Shown: positions 17,907-25,967 of the stretch, piece by piece
Layout: each line of letters opens with the position of its first letter
Position numbering within the stretch: the first letter of the stretch is position 1
Assembly: GCA_963813555.1 (NCBI GenBank)
Contig: CAWEZX010000009.1
Location: forward strand, 367,757-431,756
Direction of reading: 5' to 3'
DNA length: 64,000 bases
Source: Roseiarcus sp963813555
Lineage (GTDB): Bacteria; Pseudomonadota; Alphaproteobacteria; Rhizobiales; Beijerinckiaceae
The notes under the pieces: model-generated
The model's database searches: none
The model's input: only the letters and a program-made list of their open reading frames with translations
Told to the model about the DNA's origin: nothing
Position numbers and translations under genes: made by a program

Positions 17907-18599
17907 TCAGATTGGCCGGGGCCTGAGATGCGGCGACATGCGCCGCTCGAGCGCGAGGAAGCCGGCGCCAAGGATGTAGTTGACGACAAAATAGATCGCG
18001 CCGGCAAGGATGAGCGGCAGATAAGTGACCAGCGTATCATTGCGGATCTTCAACGCGATGCTCATCACGTCCCACAAGGTGATGAGCGAAACCAGCGCCG
18101 TCGCCTTCACCATCGAAATCATCTCGGTCGAATAGGCCGGAAGCGCGTGCCTCAGCGCGATCGGAAAGATGATCCGGCGGAACATCAGGAGCCTGGACAT
18201 GCCGCAGGCCCGCGCCGCCTCGACCTGTCCGTGCGGCACAGCAAGAAGCGCGCCGCGAAAGATCTCCGCTTGATAGGCGGCGGTGCAGAGCGCGAGCGAC
18301 AGCACCGCACAGTTGAACGCCTCACGTAAGAAAGGCCAGAAGACGCTTGCGCGCACCGCCGGTAGCGAAGCGAGGCCATAGTAGACGACGAAGAGCTGGA
18401 TCAAGAGCGGCGTGCCGCGAAAGACAGTGACGTAAGCGCGCGCGAAAAGTTCGAGCGGCTTGACGCCGCTTACTCTCATCCAGGTCACGCCCGCAGCGAT
18501 AAGGGCGCCGAGGACGACGGACAGGAACCAGACCGAGAGCGTGAGCGGCAGCGCGGCGAGAAGGCGGACGAAAGTCTTCGTGATGAAATCGAAGTCCAT
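17907..18599 (-). CDS. Polar amino-acid ABC transporter permease (HisM-type)
   Basis: A 230-residue inner-membrane protein with about five membrane segments. The cytoplasmic EAA loop, QVEAARACGMSRLLMFRRI, which docks on the ATPase, lies near residue 135, and the FRGTPLLIQLFVVYYG segment near residue 60 is typical of the His/Glu/Gln/Arg/opine family. It starts eight bases after the HisQ-type gene and probably pairs with it as a heterodimer. Confidence 0.9.
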   Translation of the reverse strand: MDFDFITKTFVRLLAALPLTLSVWFLSVVLGALIAAGVTWMRVSGVKPLELFARAYVTVFRGTPLLIQLFVVYYGLASLPAVRASVFWPFLREAFNCAVLSLALCTAAYQAEIFRGALLAVPHGQVEAARACGMSRLLMFRRIIFPIALRHALPAYSTEMISMVKATALVSLITLWDVMSIALKIRNDTLVTYLPLILAGAIYFVVNYILGAGFLALERRMSPHLRPRPI

Positions 18600-18606
18600 C
18601 GCCGCC

Positions 18607-19323
18607 TCAACCCGTCGCCCTGCGCATGCCGCGAGTGGCGCGCGCCTCGGCGACGTCGAAGAAGCGGGTCGTCGCAGCCGTCATCACGAGATAGAGCACA
18701 GCGCCGCCAAGATAGAAGGCAAAAGGCCGATGGGTCGAGCCGGCGCCGACCTGGCTTATCCGCATAAGCTCGGTCAAGCCGGTGACCGAGATCAGCGACG
18801 AATCCTTGAGCGCCACCTGCCAGAGATTGCCGAGTCCAGGCAGGGCGAAGCGCAGGACCTGCGGCACGATGATGCGGCGAAACAAGAGCGCCCGATTCAT
18901 GCCGACGCTGACCGCGGCCTCGAGTTCGCCCCGCGATATGGCGAGATAGGCGGCGCGGAACACCTCCGCCTGATAGGCGCCCGAGATGACGCCAACGGCG
19001 AGCGCGCCGGCCGCAAAGGACGGCACTCCGACGAAGCCTTCCTGACCGAGAGCGTGGGCCGTTTCGGTCAGAAGCGTCGAAGTGCCGAAATAGACGAAAT
19101 AGACAATCAGCAGCTCCGGCAGGCCGCGGAACAGGGCGGCATAGGCCTGCCCGACGCCGCCCGCGAGCATCTTTCCCGAGAGCCGCGCCCAGGCCACGAG
19201 GCCGCCGATCGCCGCCCCGATGAGGAGGCCGCAGGCGGAGACGAGAAGCGTCACCGCCGCGCCCTGGAGGAGCGCCAGGCCCCAGCCGCCCTGACCGAAG
19301 CCGAAGATCGCCAGATCGCCCAA
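18607..19323 (-). CDS. Polar amino-acid ABC transporter permease (HisQ-type)
   Basis: A 238-residue inner-membrane protein of the same permease family, with FRGLPELLIVYFVYFG near residue 65 and the EAA loop ELEAAVSVGMNRALLFRRI near residue 143. The C-terminus is basic. Gene order (binding protein, HisQ, HisM, HisP) matches histidine/opine uptake operons. It follows the frameshifted binding-protein gene by 51 bases. Confidence 0.9.
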   Translation of the reverse strand: MGDLAIFGFGQGGWGLALLQGAAVTLLVSACGLLIGAAIGGLVAWARLSGKMLAGGVGQAYAALFRGLPELLIVYFVYFGTSTLLTETAHALGQEGFVGVPSFAAGALAVGVISGAYQAEVFRAAYLAISRGELEAAVSVGMNRALLFRRIIVPQVLRFALPGLGNLWQVALKDSSLISVTGLTELMRISQVGAGSTHRPFAFYLGGAVLYLVMTAATTRFFDVAEARATRGMRRATG

Positions 19324-19374
19324 TTCGGCGCCCTCCGGGGGCGCGCCCTATCAACGCAAGAGCGCGCTGAAAGC

Positions 19375-20236
19375 CTATGATTGGGGCGTCATGTCGATCT
19401 TGAACCAATGCTCCGAAATTTTCTTCACCGTCCCGTCAGCGATCGCCGCCGTGAGCGCCTTGTCGAACTTGGCGGTCAGGTCAGTGTCGGTCTTGCGGAT
19501 GCCCATGCCCTCGCCGACGCCGAACACGCCGCCGATCAACTTCGGCCCAACAATCGCAAGGTCTGAAGCGTCCGGCTTGGAGGCCGTCGCCATGTTGGTC
19601 GGAAGATCATCAAGCGAGGCGTCGATGCGGCCCGCCTTGAGGTCGAGGTCGCGGTCGTCGGTGGTCTTGTATTCCTTAACCGTCGCGATGCCCTTGAGAT
19701 ATTGGCTGGCGAAATTGGCGTGCGTGGTCGAGACCTGCACCCCGAGGGTCTTGCCCTTGAGCGCCGCCTGCACGCCCTTGATGGCGGCGTCGCCCTCCTT
19801 CGGGTCCTTGTCGAGATTGACGAGCTTGCCGGCGTCGGGCGCCTTGGCGAGCGGGCTGTCCTTCGGCGCCAGGAATGAGCCAGGCGAAGCGGCGTAGGGC
19901 TTCGAAAAGTCGATCTCCTTCTTGCGCTCGTCAGTGATTGACATGCCGTCCATGATGACGTCGAACTTGCCCGCTTTAAGGCCCGGAATCATGCCGTCCC
20001 AGTCCTGCGCGATGATCTTGCACTCGAGGCCCGCGCGCTTGCAGAGATCCATCACCAGATCCGGCTCGAAGCCGACGATCTTGCCGCTCGAAGTCGGTCA
20101 GGTTCCAGGGCTCATAGGCGCCCTCCATGCCGATGACGACGGTCTTCCAATCCTTGGCGAAAGCGGTTGGCGCGAGGGCAAGACCCGCTGCGAGCGCAAC
20201 GCCGAGACCCAGCGCCTTCATGAATTTCGATGCCAT
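19375..20236 (-). pseudogene. Polar amino-acid ABC transporter binding protein, frameshifted
   Basis: The first frame gives a signal peptide (MASKFMKALGLGVALAAGLA, cleaved after AFA) and IGMEGAYEPWNLTD. The second frame continues VMDLCKRAGLECKIIAQDWDGMIPG to the stop, as in ArgT/HisJ-type proteins. The break is near 20091: the minus strand reads GACTTCGAGC where GACTCGAGC would restore an Asp-Ser-Ser-Gly-Lys loop, so one T is extra. The transporter genes downstream are intact, which makes a sequence error about as likely as real loss. Confidence 0.8.
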
Positions 20237-20457
20237 CGGCCACTCCCATATGCCGGCGCCGCTCCGCGGGCCGCTTTACGAGTTCATACAGGCCGTTCAA
20301 AGAAATGTGAACGCAGCCGGGCGCCCAAAATCGAGGCCAGCCTGCCTGGTAAAAATCTGACACGTGGCGCCCCGCGCGGCCGGGGTGGAAACGGCGGTGA
20401 GTGGGTAGGAAACCGGACGCTCGCTTCCCGACAATCGTCCCCCTGATATAATACGGA

Positions 20458-20865
20458 ATGCTGAAGCTCTCCTGCCTCTGCGGCCGGGTCCGCATCGAAA
20501 TCCCAAAGCGGCCAGGCTTCATTAACGAGTGCAATTGCACACTCTGCAGCAAATCGGGCGCCCGTTGGGCCTATTTCCAACCCTCAGAAGTCGGCATCAA
20601 GGGAACGACAAAGGGATATAGCCGGGGAGACAAAGAAGACCCGGCCGCGGAAGTCCATTTCTGTGCAAATTGCGGTTCAACGACGCACTTTATTCTGACC
20701 GCGAGCGCCGTATCGAAGTTCGGAAACATCCAGACGGGCGTTAATATGCGTCTGGCGGATGAAAAGGATCTCGCCGGAATAGAATTGCGCTATCCTGACG
20801 GACGAGCCTGGTCAGGCAAGGGCGGCTTCGGCTATGTGCAGGAGGCTCGCATCATCGGCCAATGA
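20458..20865 (+). CDS. GFA/CENP-V family zinc protein
   Basis: A 135-residue protein of the glutathione-dependent formaldehyde-activating enzyme family. The zinc-binding cysteines appear as CLCG at residues 6-9, CNCTLC near 24, and FCANCGS near 69. The family name is historical; many members bind glutathione without proven catalysis. A TATAAT hexamer ends five bases before the ATG and there is no ribosome site, so a leaderless or very short leader transcript is possible. It is divergent from the amino-acid transporter operon. Confidence 0.85.
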   Translation: MLKLSCLCGRVRIEIPKRPGFINECNCTLCSKSGARWAYFQPSEVGIKGTTKGYSRGDKEDPAAEVHFCANCGSTTHFILTASAVSKFGNIQTGVNMRLADEKDLAGIELRYPDGRAWSGKGGFGYVQEARIIGQ

Positions 20866-21271
20866 GCGGATCCGAGCTGACCATTTGCGATGGCGTCGTC
20901 AAGTCTCGAGCGACCGTAAATGGGCCTGCGGAGCGAGTGACGGAAAAAGGCGCCTAAACGATTGAAAGGATTGATCCGCTGCCAGAGCCGCCCAGCTCGT
21001 CGTCATAACCCGCGTTCCTTCTCCCATGGCGCCAGCGCCCCTTAGCGCAGAACCTGAGCGCGACGAGCCGAACCTGCCTTGCCCTCGTCAAGCCCTTAGG
21101 TCTCAAGACCTCTCGATATGTCGCCTCGCCTGAGCCGAAATCGCAAAAACTCCAGAATCGGGGCAGGCTCTATTCCAAGGCGCTTCCGCTTCGCGATCCG
21201 CCGACTTGAGGTCGCGGCTGCTCAAGGCTAAAGGGCCAGGCGTCTCCCCGAGACTGAAAGACCGCGGGCCT
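20866..21271. other. Gap without a recognised gene
   Basis: About 400 bases between the GFA gene and purL. No conserved protein frame, RNA gene or clear terminator was recognised. The promoter and leader of purL must lie here; I see no purine riboswitch. Confidence 0.5.
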
Positions 21272-23485
21272 TTGAGCGAAACCGAACCGAAGGTGGACGA
21301 AGCGCTGGCTGTCGCGCATGGGCTGAAACCCGACGAATACGCGCGGCTCGTCGCGCTCATTGGCCGGACGCCGACCTTCACCGAACTCGGCATCGTCTCG
21401 GCGATGTGGAACGAGCATTGCTCGTATAAGTCGTCGCGACTTCACCTGCGCAAGCTGCCGACCAAGGGCCCCCATGTCATCTACGGGCCGGGCGAGAACG
21501 CGGGCGTGATCGACATCGGGGACGGCGATGTCTGCGTGTTCAAGATGGAGAGCCATAATCACCCCTCCTTCATCGAGCCCTATCAGGGCGCGGGGACAGG
21601 GGTCGGCGGCATTTTGCGCGACGTGTTTACCATGGGCGCGAGGCCTGTCGCCGCGCTCAATCTTTTGCGCTTCGGCGCGCCGGACCATCCGAAGACACGC
21701 CGTCTGGTGGCGGGGGTCGTCGCCGGGATCGGCGGCTATGGCAATTCGTTCGGCGTGCCGACGGTCGGCGGCTCGACCGGCTTTCACAGAGGTTATGACG
21801 GCAACATTCTCGTCAACGCCATGGCCGTTGGCGTCGCCAGGCGGGACGCGATCTTCACCTCGGCGGCGACCGGAATCGGCAACCCGATCGTCTATCTCGG
21901 CTCGAAAACCGGGCGCGATGGCATCCACGGCGCAAGCATGGCGTCGGCGGCCTTCGAGGCGGACGCCGAAGAGAAGCGCCCAACCGTCCAGGTCGGCGAT
22001 CCCTTCGCCGAGAAGCTGTTGCTGGAAGCCTGCCTTGAGCTCATGGCTTCGGGCGCGGTGATCGCCATCCAGGATATGGGGGCGGCCGGACTCACCTCAT
22101 CGGCGGCCGAGATGGGCGCCAAGGGCGATCTCGGCATCGACCTCGACCTCGACCGCGTACCGTGCCGTGAGACCGGCATGAGCGCCTATGAGATGATGCT
22201 CTCGGAGAGCCAGGAGCGCATGCTGATGGTGCTCAAGCCCGAAAAGGAGCCTGCGGCCGAGGCCATTTTCCGCAAGTGGGGGCTCGATTTCGCGGTCATA
22301 GGCAAAACCACCGATACGCGCCGCTTCGTTATCAGGCGGGGCGGCGAGGTCAAGGCGGACCTGCCGATCAAGGAGCTCGGCGACCAGGCGCCCCTCTATG
22401 ACCGGCCGTGGATTAAGAACCCGCAGGCGGCTGTTCTCGACGCGGCGTCGATCACGGCCCCGATGCCGACGGACGCGGCGCTCCTCAAGCTCCTGTCCTC
22501 GCCAGATCTCAGCTCCAAGCGCTGGATCTTCGAGCAATACGACACGCTCATCCTCGGCAACACGATTGAGGGGCCCGGCGGCGACGCCGCGGTGGTCAGG
22601 CTCGGCGAGGGGCGCAAGGGCCTGGCGCTGACCACGGACTGCACCGAGCGCTATTGCGCCGCCGATCCGCGCGAAGGGGGAAAACAGGCGGTTGCCGAGG
22701 CGTGGCGCAACCTGATCGCCGTCGGCGCGCGCCCGCTCGCGCTCACCGACAATCTCAATTTCGGCAATCCGGAGCGGCCCGAGGCCATGGGGGAATTGGT
22801 CGGCTGCATCGAGGGCATAGGCGAAGCCGCGCGGGCGCTCGACTTTCCCGTCGTCTCGGGCAACGTCTCGCTCTACAACGAGACCATGGGCGCTGGCATT
22901 CCGCCTACGCCCGCGATCGGCGGCGTCGGGCTCGTCGAGGAGGTGGCGGAGACGGCGAGCCTCGCTTTCAAGGCGCCAGGCGAGGACGTTTGGCTTGTCG
23001 GGGGCGCCCCAGCGTGGCTCGGCCGATCGGCTTGGCTCGCGACGATCGCAGGCCGGGAGGAGGGCGCGCCGCCGCCCGTCGACCTCGCCGCCGAACGCCG
23101 CAACGGCGAATTTGTCGCCTCGCTGATCCGAGGCGGGACGGTCAGCGCAGTCCACGACCTGTCCGACGGCGGACTCGCCGTGGCGCTGGCCGAGATGGCG
23201 ATGGCGGGCGGGATTGGCGCGCGCGTCGAGACGCAGGGCCCAGAGCACGCGTTCTTCTTCGGCGAAGATCAGGGCCGCTACGTTTTGACCGCGCCGCCCG
23301 CTGCGAGCGTGGCCATTGCCGATGAGGCGAAGCGCCTTAACGTTCTGCTCTCGCGCATCGGCGTCACTGGGGGCGAGGCATTGAGGCTTGGCGGCGCGGC
23401 GCCGGTCGCCCTTGCGGCGCTGAGCGAAGCATACGAAAGTTGGCTGCCGCATTATATGAGCCGTCCTCAGGGGGCAAACCCATGA
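21272..23485 (+). CDS. purL: Phosphoribosylformylglycinamidine synthase subunit PurL
   Basis: A 737-residue small-type PurL, the ATP-dependent synthetase of purine step four, which works with PurS and PurQ. GLKPDEYARL and ELGIVSAMWNEHCSYKSSR mark the N-terminus with the catalytic His. MESHNHPSFIEPYQGAGTG, the glycine-rich VGGSTGF loop, QDMGAAGLTSSAAEMG and the second-half NVSLYNET motif follow in the expected order. I chose TTG 21272 because it gives the family length; a TTG at 21206 in the same frame is possible and neither has a strong ribosome site. purS and purQ are not in the window. Confidence 0.92.
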   Translation: MSETEPKVDEALAVAHGLKPDEYARLVALIGRTPTFTELGIVSAMWNEHCSYKSSRLHLRKLPTKGPHVIYGPGENAGVIDIGDGDVCVFKMESHNHPSFIEPYQGAGTGVGGILRDVFTMGARPVAALNLLRFGAPDHPKTRRLVAGVVAGIGGYGNSFGVPTVGGSTGFHRGYDGNILVNAMAVGVARRDAIFTSAATGIGNPIVYLGSKTGRDGIHGASMASAAFEADAEEKRPTVQVGDPFAEKLLLEACLELMASGAVIAIQDMGAAGLTSSAAEMGAKGDLGIDLDLDRVPCRETGMSAYEMMLSESQERMLMVLKPEKEPAAEAIFRKWGLDFAVIGKTTDTRRFVIRRGGEVKADLPIKELGDQAPLYDRPWIKNPQAAVLDAASITAPMPTDAALLKLLSSPDLSSKRWIFEQYDTLILGNTIEGPGGDAAVVRLGEGRKGLALTTDCTERYCAADPREGGKQAVAEAWRNLIAVGARPLALTDNLNFGNPERPEAMGELVGCIEGIGEAARALDFPVVSGNVSLYNETMGAGIPPTPAIGGVGLVEEVAETASLAFKAPGEDVWLVGGAPAWLGRSAWLATIAGREEGAPPPVDLAAERRNGEFVASLIRGGTVSAVHDLSDGGLAVALAEMAMAGGIGARVETQGPEHAFFFGEDQGRYVLTAPPAASVAIADEAKRLNVLLSRIGVTGGEALRLGGAAPVALAALSEAYESWLPHYMSRPQGANP

Positions 23486-23730
23486 TCCCGTTCATCATCG
23501 TTAAAACCGTGAAAGGCTTCGCTTACATTCGGCCCGAGCGCGTGGTCGCTATCAATGCCTCGGATGCGGACGACTGCCTGATCCTTTTGACCGATGGCGT
23601 CACGATCGCCGCCGCCGAGCCTGCCGAGGATATCGTGGCGCGGCTCGAAACGGAGGCCGAAGAAGAGGACCACGCCCTCGAAGCTATTAAGGAGCACAAC
23701 CGCCATGGCCATGTCGCAGACCGAGATTGA
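23482..23730 (+). CDS. Small conserved-looking protein between purL and bolA
   Basis: An 82-residue protein that starts at an ATG overlapping the purL stop (ATGA) and ends 26 bases inside bolA. The first half is strand-like (FIIVKTVKGFAYIRPERVVAINASD); the second half is acidic and helical. The fold could resemble a small beta-barrel or a flagellar/LytTR-like fragment, but I cannot assign it. The overlaps with both neighbours strongly support translation as part of a purL operon. Confidence 0.65.
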   Translation: MIPFIIVKTVKGFAYIRPERVVAINASDADDCLILLTDGVTIAAAEPAEDIVARLETEAEEEDHALEAIKEHNRHGHVADRD

Positions 23731-23935
23731 GACGATGATCCGCGAGGCGTTTCCGGACGCGCGGGTCGAGGTGAAGGATCTGGCCGGCGACGGCAACCAT
23801 TATGCCGCGACCGTCGTCTCGGCCGTCTTCAAGGGCAAGACGCGGGTCCGCCAGCATCAGATGGTCTACGAGGCGCTGAAAGGCCGCATGGGCGGGGAAC
23901 TGCACGCGCTGGCCTTGACCACGTCGGAGAGCTAA
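23705..23935 (+). CDS. BolA family protein
   Basis: A 76-residue BolA-like protein. The class II KH-like fold is seen in IREAFPDARVEVKDLAGDGNHY, FKGKTRVRQHQMVYEAL and the ELHALALTT end. The His of RQHQMVY, the conserved C-terminal His of ELHAL and the loop residues are the usual iron-sulfur ligands shared with monothiol glutaredoxins. ATG 23705 has AAGGAG nine bases upstream. In related genomes a monothiol glutaredoxin gene follows; here the next 350 bases are non-coding and the DUF3800 gene comes next. Confidence 0.92.
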   Translation: MAMSQTEIETMIREAFPDARVEVKDLAGDGNHYAATVVSAVFKGKTRVRQHQMVYEALKGRMGGELHALALTTSES

Positions 23936-24020
23936 CGGGGGGAGTCCGGGCCGGCGTCGAGGCAAGTCGACGCAGGGACTCGGGCCATGGACACAGGCCG
24001 ACTGGCATCAGAATCCGCCC

Positions 24021-24094
24021 AAATAAACGCTCTTAAGCGCCCATAAGCGCTACTAAACGCTAGCAAATTTACTGACGTTTGCTTGCGTTTATTT
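24021..24094. repeat. 74-bp element of seven 10-bp-phased hexamers
   Basis: Hexamers start exactly every ten bases: AAACGC (24025), AAGCGC (24035), AAGCGC (24045), AAACGC (24055), AAATTT (24065), ACGTTT (24075) and GCGTTT (24085). The last two are inverse copies of the first type, and the ends AAATAAACGC and GCGTTTATTT form a perfect 10-bp inverted repeat. The surrounding 200 bases are A+T-rich. Ten-base phasing puts all sites on one face of the helix, as in iterons, cooperative operators or bent DNA. The DUF3800 gene starts 262 bases downstream. Confidence 0.7.
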
Positions 24095-24356
24095 TTTTGA
24101 ATCGAGCCTTTTCAATGGCTTAGACGCGATTTAAATAAAAAAATCCGGGTCGTTTTCAAACTCTTCTACAAAACGCCTTCGTCCCTCCTCGTGGCCGAAC
24201 CTCGGCCAACCCGCCATGTCGCCAGAATCGGCTCATCTGAAATCTATAACATGGATTTTGGTTTTTTCAAACACCTTGTCAGACCCGCCCTCCCCGTGAG
24301 CCGCGCATCGACAGCGTGGATTGACGCAACTCTGAATTGATGTCTATGGGCAGTCC

Positions 24357-25100
24357 GTGGATTCCCGTGAGGAACTTGCGGCAGTGCCAAGAGAAGCCAA
24401 GCAGCCCAAGATAGAAATCGGGGACCGTTGCCTTGCGGTCTTCGTAGACGACACGGGGCACGAAGACCTCAAAGGTCAGCCAATTTATGCGCTTGGGGGT
24501 TGCGCAGCATTGGGCAGGGACCTCGAACGTATCATCAATGAACCATGGCGGAAAGTGAGGGAGCGCGTCACGGGGTCGCCCGCCACGCAGCTTCACGCCA
24601 GCAGTCTCACGCCCAAACCCGCGTATATCGATGCAATCGCGCGCTTTCTTCAGGACAATTATTTCTGGAGATTTGCAGCTGTCTTTACGCAGGAGACGAG
24701 GTTGGTTGAAGAATTCAGCCGGATGAGAACAATGAAGGCGGCTTTGCAGAACCGGATAAATACAATCGCCGGCACAACTCTCTGCAAGCAAGTCGTGGTG
24801 ATCTTTGAGGCATCTGAGAGAGCCGATAAGCTCATCGAAGACGCTTTTCAGGACCTTGAGATTACGCGAGGGTCAAAATCCATTCCAACGGAATGCTGTT
24901 TCATGTCCAAATCGGCAGCCGACCCCGCGCTTGAGGTTGCTGACTTCGTGATGCAAGCCGTTGGGGGTCAGGCGCGCCAAAACCGAAAACAACGCGGGAG
25001 CTTCCGCGCAGACTTTTGCGCGGTTTTCCATTCCATCGATCCCCGCTTTACCACCTATACCGAGATCGAAGCGGTGATCCGCAACGAGGAGGCAAGTTAG
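24357..25100 (+). CDS. DUF3800-like protein
   Basis: A 247-residue protein with the DUF3800 pattern: a first strand ending in Asp-Asp (FVDDTGHE, residues 29-36), a VVVIFEASERADK strand-helix in the middle, and a late ADPALEVADFVMQA helix with the second acidic pair. DUF3800 has an RNase H-like fold and is common on mobile or defence-rich DNA; its activity is not established. The start is GTG 24357, with no strong ribosome site. Composition is lower in GC than the flanks, and its end abuts a truncated VOC gene, so it is probably a transferred gene. Confidence 0.7.
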   Translation: MDSREELAAVPREAKQPKIEIGDRCLAVFVDDTGHEDLKGQPIYALGGCAALGRDLERIINEPWRKVRERVTGSPATQLHASSLTPKPAYIDAIARFLQDNYFWRFAAVFTQETRLVEEFSRMRTMKAALQNRINTIAGTTLCKQVVVIFEASERADKLIEDAFQDLEITRGSKSIPTECCFMSKSAADPALEVADFVMQAVGGQARQNRKQRGSFRADFCAVFHSIDPRFTTYTEIEAVIRNEEAS

Positions 25101-25213
25101 AACGCGCCGCTGGCGTAGAATTGCGCGTTCAGCGTTCCGCCGAGCGCTGTGTAGAACGCGGTTGACACCTTCAGGTCCACGCCGGCAAGTTCACCGAAAA
25201 TCATTTTGCGCAT
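25097..25213 (-). pseudogene. VOC (glyoxalase-like) protein, N-terminal fragment
   Basis: Thirty-eight codons beginning with an ATG behind a very good AGGAAAGGGG site. The residues MRKMIFGELAGVDLKVSTAF followed by YTALG and an Asn-Ala-Gln-Phe match the first beta-alpha unit of VOC proteins, normally about 130 residues. The frame ends abruptly at the point where the DUF3800 gene ends, so the rest was replaced or deleted. Confidence 0.65.
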
Positions 25214-25252
25214 AAAATCCCCTTTCCTGTCAGCGTGGTTGTGGTACCGGCC

Positions 25253-25500
25253 CGCGACAACGTCATCGTCCATCCGACCAGCTATTCGGCCCACTACACG
25301 GATCTCGAGCAGCTGATCGGACCTGACGCCGTGTTGGACCCCACGCGATGGTTCATCGTGATTCCGAACATTTTCGCCAAAGCGAGGGTCCCATAGGTCT
25401 TCCAGCTCAGCTCCGCCGCCGGCAAGCTCGCGCCAGATTGCAGCGACAGCGTCCCCAAAGCATGCCGACCTGTTTGCGTGGCCCAGTCCAAAGTCGCCTC
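25253..25500. pseudogene. MetX-like alpha/beta hydrolase, internally inverted remnant
   Basis: Two pieces of one protein lie on opposite strands. The minus strand at about 25385-25475 encodes LGTLSLQSGASLPAAELSW and KTYGTL, the N-terminus of the homoserine O-acetyltransferase-like family. The plus strand at 25253-25378 encodes RDNVIVHPTSYSAHYTDLEQ and a LDPTRWFIVIPN stretch, which should follow it directly. The second piece has therefore been flipped, with one breakpoint near 25380. The C-terminal two thirds with the catalytic Ser are missing. Confidence 0.7.
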
Positions 25501-25967
25501 CGAATGTTGCGATGTATGCGCGGACCATCGCCCTCCGGAGCGCGATTTGTCACGCGCTCGATTCGGGCCGCTTGAGGCCCCCCTCCAAACGAGCAAACCT
25601 AGGCGGGCCGCCTGGCGTCGTGTGCGAGCCATCCGGAATCTGCGTTGAGCTATTGGTAAAAACAGAAATCTACGCCAGTAGAGGCCCACGTCATTGAGCC
25701 ATAGGTCCGGCCGGAGCGGACGCGCGCTCAAACGGGATCGCGGGCGGTTCGTTCATGCCCGCGACAGCTGGAATCCAGTCTGGAGCCTGGACAGCGGTGC
25801 TGAATGCCCGCTTTCCCAGGTATGACAGGTGTCGGCTGGGCGGTGTTATCGCGGGCAATTCCTGACAAATGCGGCTTGCATCAGCGTCGCGCCACCCCGA
25901 TATGCGGTTCGCCGCGCCGTCTCGGCCGGCATTTCCGATTTCAACAGTCTTTGGAGAGGTTCGCCCT

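Noticed and set aside
25740..25850. Possible REP-type palindrome (catgcccgcgac / gaatgcccgctttccc) before htpG
   Set aside because: The two halves only partly pair and no second copy was found in the window, so I do not list it as a repeat.
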